7,760 nt of DNA from Spirochaetales bacterium (GTDB lineage Bacteria; Spirochaetota; Spirochaetia; Treponematales; UBA12059), in contig SPCK01000086.1 in assembly GCA_004525355.1 (NCBI GenBank), positions 1-7,760 on the forward strand. Direction: 5' to 3'. Each line of letters opens with the position of its first letter. The first letter of the stretch is position 1. The notes beneath the pieces were generated by a model that was given only the letters and a program-made list of their open reading frames with translations, was not told the DNA's origin and made no database searches. Below are positions 6,614 to 7,760 of the stretch, piece by piece. Made by a program: the position numbers and the translations under genes.

Positions 6614-6628
6614 TAGTGTACGAGGCTG

Positions 6629-6880
6629 TTATACCAGCTGGATGTTCTGCTTGTTGAACAAGCCGCGAACGGTGTCGCTGGGCAGGGCGCCCTTGGCGAG
6701 CCACGCGCGAGCCTTCTCCTCATTGATGCGGAGCTGCTTGCCTTCAGCCTCGACGGGATGGTAAATGCCCAGCTCGTCAATGGTCTTGCCGTCACGAGGC
6801 TGGCGGGAGTCGAGTACGACGATGCGGTAATAAGGGCGCTTCTTGGCGCCGAATTTCTTGAGCCTGATTTTTACGCTCAC
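6629..6880 (-). CDS. rpsP: 30S ribosomal protein S16
   Basis: 83 residues with the S16 signature: VKIRLKKFGAKKRPYYRIVV (3-22), DSRQPRDGKTIDELGIYHPV, then KARAWLAKGALPSDTVRGLF. S16 is a primary 30S assembly protein. The start is GTG at 6880; the in-frame N-terminus MSVKIRLKKFG is the expected one, and AGGAGG with a 6-base spacer sits just upstream, one of the best ribosome binding sites in the window. It is the first gene of the operon, after a leader of about 125 bases with a promoter further up. Confidence 0.98.
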   Translation of the reverse strand: MSVKIRLKKFGAKKRPYYRIVVLDSRQPRDGKTIDELGIYHPVEAEGKQLRINEEKARAWLAKGALPSDTVRGLFNKQNIQLV

Positions 6881-7012
6881 GAATTCCTCCTGGAATTATC
6901 ATCGGACGGCAGGACCGGCCGGATGGCCTTGTCCGCGCGAAGGCGCTATGGCCGGTAGTATCGTTTCCCGAGGTCAGGCCTGACGGACCGCGGGTGGTAT
7001 ACGCATTGTGGG
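6881..7012 (-). promoter_or_regulatory. Leader of the rpsP operon with several inverted repeats
   Basis: Non-coding stretch between the predicted minus-strand promoter and the rpsP start. It contains a perfect 12-bp palindrome GTCAGGCCTGAC (6973-6984), a GCGC-GAAG-GCGC hairpin (6935-6946) and a 7-bp inverted repeat ACCGGCC/GGCCGGT (6914-6920 with 6950-6956) that encloses that hairpin. The AGGAGG ribosome binding site is at its downstream end. I recognise no known ribosomal-protein leader or riboswitch. Possible roles are autoregulation by a ribosomal protein or a protein-binding operator at the palindrome; both are inference. Confidence 0.5.
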
Positions 7013-7042
7013 GTTATACCTCGAAAGCGGGTCGGGAGTCAA
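7013..7042 (-). promoter_or_regulatory. Sigma-70-type promoter of the rpsP operon
   Basis: On the minus strand TTGACT (7042-7037) and TATAAC (7018-7013) are separated by 18 bases. Each box matches the vegetative consensus in 5 of 6 positions, and the pair points toward rpsP. Transcription would start near 7006, giving a leader of about 125 bases. It is the best promoter match I found by eye in the intergenic region. Confidence 0.7.
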
Positions 7043-7079
7043 TCGCCCTCCAGATACTTCGCGACAACGATCAGGCACC

Positions 7080-7109
7080 TTGAAGCAGCGCCCTGCGGGA
7101 GGGTATAGT
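7080..7109 (+). promoter_or_regulatory. Possible weak promoter and hairpin-embedded ribosome binding site of the Dus-family gene
   Basis: TTGAAG (7080-7085), an 18-base spacer and TATAGT (7104-7109) match 4 and 5 of 6 consensus positions. A start about 7 bases on would fall at the gene's ATG (7117), making a nearly leaderless message. The same bases also contain GGGAGGG (7097-7103), a ribosome binding site candidate 13 bases before the ATG, partly inside a 6-bp stem GCGGGA/TCCCGC (7095-7100 with 7109-7114). Both readings cannot be fully right. Confidence 0.3.
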
Positions 7110-7116
7110 CCCGCCG

Positions 7117-7760
7117 ATGCATTGTCTACCTTCGAAGGCACTCCTCCTGGCTCCCATGGTTGAGCTGTCCCATCGCCCTCTGCGAGAGCTGATAACCTCG
7201 TTCGGCGGCTGCGACCGCTACTACACTGAAATGGCCGGCGCGCCAGCCTATCTTTCAGGAGCGGCGTATGACGCATGGTTTCTGGACCCCTTGCCTGAGC
7301 CCGTGCGGACCGTCATCCAGTTCTACTCGCCGGATACACCGCGCATGGCGGACGCCGTACGCAAGCTGGTCGGTCAACGGGCGGCAGAGGATACTCCCGT
7401 GGGCGGAATCGACTTGAATTTCGGCTGCGCGGCTCCGCACATCGAGAAGGCCGGGGGCGGCGTCAGCTGGATGAAGGACGCCAGGGGCGCTGCGGCCATG
7501 GTGGCGGCGGTACGAAGCGAGGCTCAAGGCATCTCGCTGTCCGCGAAGCTGAGACTCGGCTATGAAGAAGAACCGGAGCGCCTGGCTGAATTCTGCCTGG
7601 GCCTCGCGGATGCTGGACTCGATTACATTGTTCTGCATCCCCGACTGAAGGACCAGAAATTCCGCCGTACGGCAAAATGGTCTACAATCCGTGCCCTGGC
7701 CGCCACGATACCCGTTCCCGTTATCGGCAACGGCGATATCAGGGGATATGATTCATATCG
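7117..7760 (+). CDS. tRNA-dihydrouridine synthase family protein (3' end outside window)
   Basis: FMN-dependent reduction of uridine to dihydrouridine in tRNA is the family role. The 214 complete codons seen cover most of the TIM barrel: LLLAPMVELSHRPLREL (9-25), YYTEM (35-39), VIQFYSPDTPRMADAV (66-81), the catalytic-cysteine region GIDLNFGCAAPHIEKAGGG (97-115, C104), KLRLGYEEEPERLAEF (144-159), VLHPRLKDQKFRRTAKW (172-188) and VPVIGNGDI (200-208). I start it at 7117 and not at the internal ATG 7156, because only 7117 includes the conserved LAPM strand; an in-frame stop at 7081 limits it upstream. The usual GCP around the cysteine reads GCAAP, so this is a divergent subfamily, not plainly DusA, B or C. 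It is divergent from the rpsP operon and is cut by the window end. Confidence 0.92.
   Translation, partial: MHCLPSKALLLAPMVELSHRPLRELITSFGGCDRYYTEMAGAPAYLSGAAYDAWFLDPLPEPVRTVIQFYSPDTPRMADAVRKLVGQRAAEDTPVGGIDLNFGCAAPHIEKAGGGVSWMKDARGAAAMVAAVRSEAQGISLSAKLRLGYEEEPERLAEFCLGLADAGLDYIVLHPRLKDQKFRRTAKWSTIRALAATIPVPVIGNGDIRGYDSY

Noticed and set aside
5933..6764. Plus-strand open frames (172 and 224 codons) opposite rimM, the KH gene and rpsP
   Set aside because: They cross several real genes on the other strand and show no protein-like conservation pattern.
7255..7675. Minus-strand open frames opposite the Dus-family gene
   Set aside because: The plus strand encodes clear Dus motifs through this whole stretch, so these are shadows.

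Overview
The window is an ordinary-looking, GC-rich bacterial chromosomal segment that is almost entirely coding. The gene order suggests a spirochaete (Spirochaetota), which I infer from context and not from any marker search. It shows a ribosomal/tRNA-modification cluster (rpsP, KH protein, rimM, trmD, rplS) running straight into a FliK-like gene, a free FlhB-C-like gene, an HD-GYP gene, a YraN-family gene and two small conserved-looking genes. Bacillus has a related order around ylqC to ylqH, so a Firmicutes-like relative cannot be formally excluded.

Layout. Positions 7-1290 (+) carry serS, complete at 427 codons. It ends at a strong hairpin terminator (1319-1352) placed exactly where the convergent minus-strand operon also ends. 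From 6880 down to 1351 everything is on the minus strand: rpsP, khpA-like, rimM, trmD, rplS, fliK-like, flhB-C-like, HD-GYP, yraN, a 66-residue small protein and a 130-residue protein with a CxxC...HxxC motif. Apart from 83 bases between rpsP and the KH gene, the gaps are 0-11 bases or the genes overlap by 4-53 bases, so this is very probably one transcript with strong translational coupling. A good sigma-70-type promoter (TTGACT, 18-base spacer, TATAAC; 7042-7013, minus) precedes rpsP and implies a leader of roughly 125 bases with several inverted repeats. Divergently, a tRNA-dihydrouridine synthase family gene starts at 7117 (+) and runs off the window end.

How the genes work together. The promoter-proximal half makes translation parts: ribosomal proteins S16 and L19, the 16S maturation factor RimM, the tRNA m1G37 methyltransferase TrmD, and a small KH RNA-binding protein. 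SerRS and the Dus-family enzyme on the flanks fit the same theme. The distal half is different. A protein with a FliK-like C-terminal region is followed directly by a soluble protein equal to the FlhB C-terminal domain without its NPTH cleavage motif, then by an HD-GYP protein that appears to lack one metal-binding histidine and the lysine of HDxGK. These three hint at a secretion/motility or cyclic-di-GMP regulatory module tied to the ribosome-biogenesis transcript, and they are the most interesting part of the window. I see no mobile elements, CRISPR, tRNA/rRNA genes or prophage signs.
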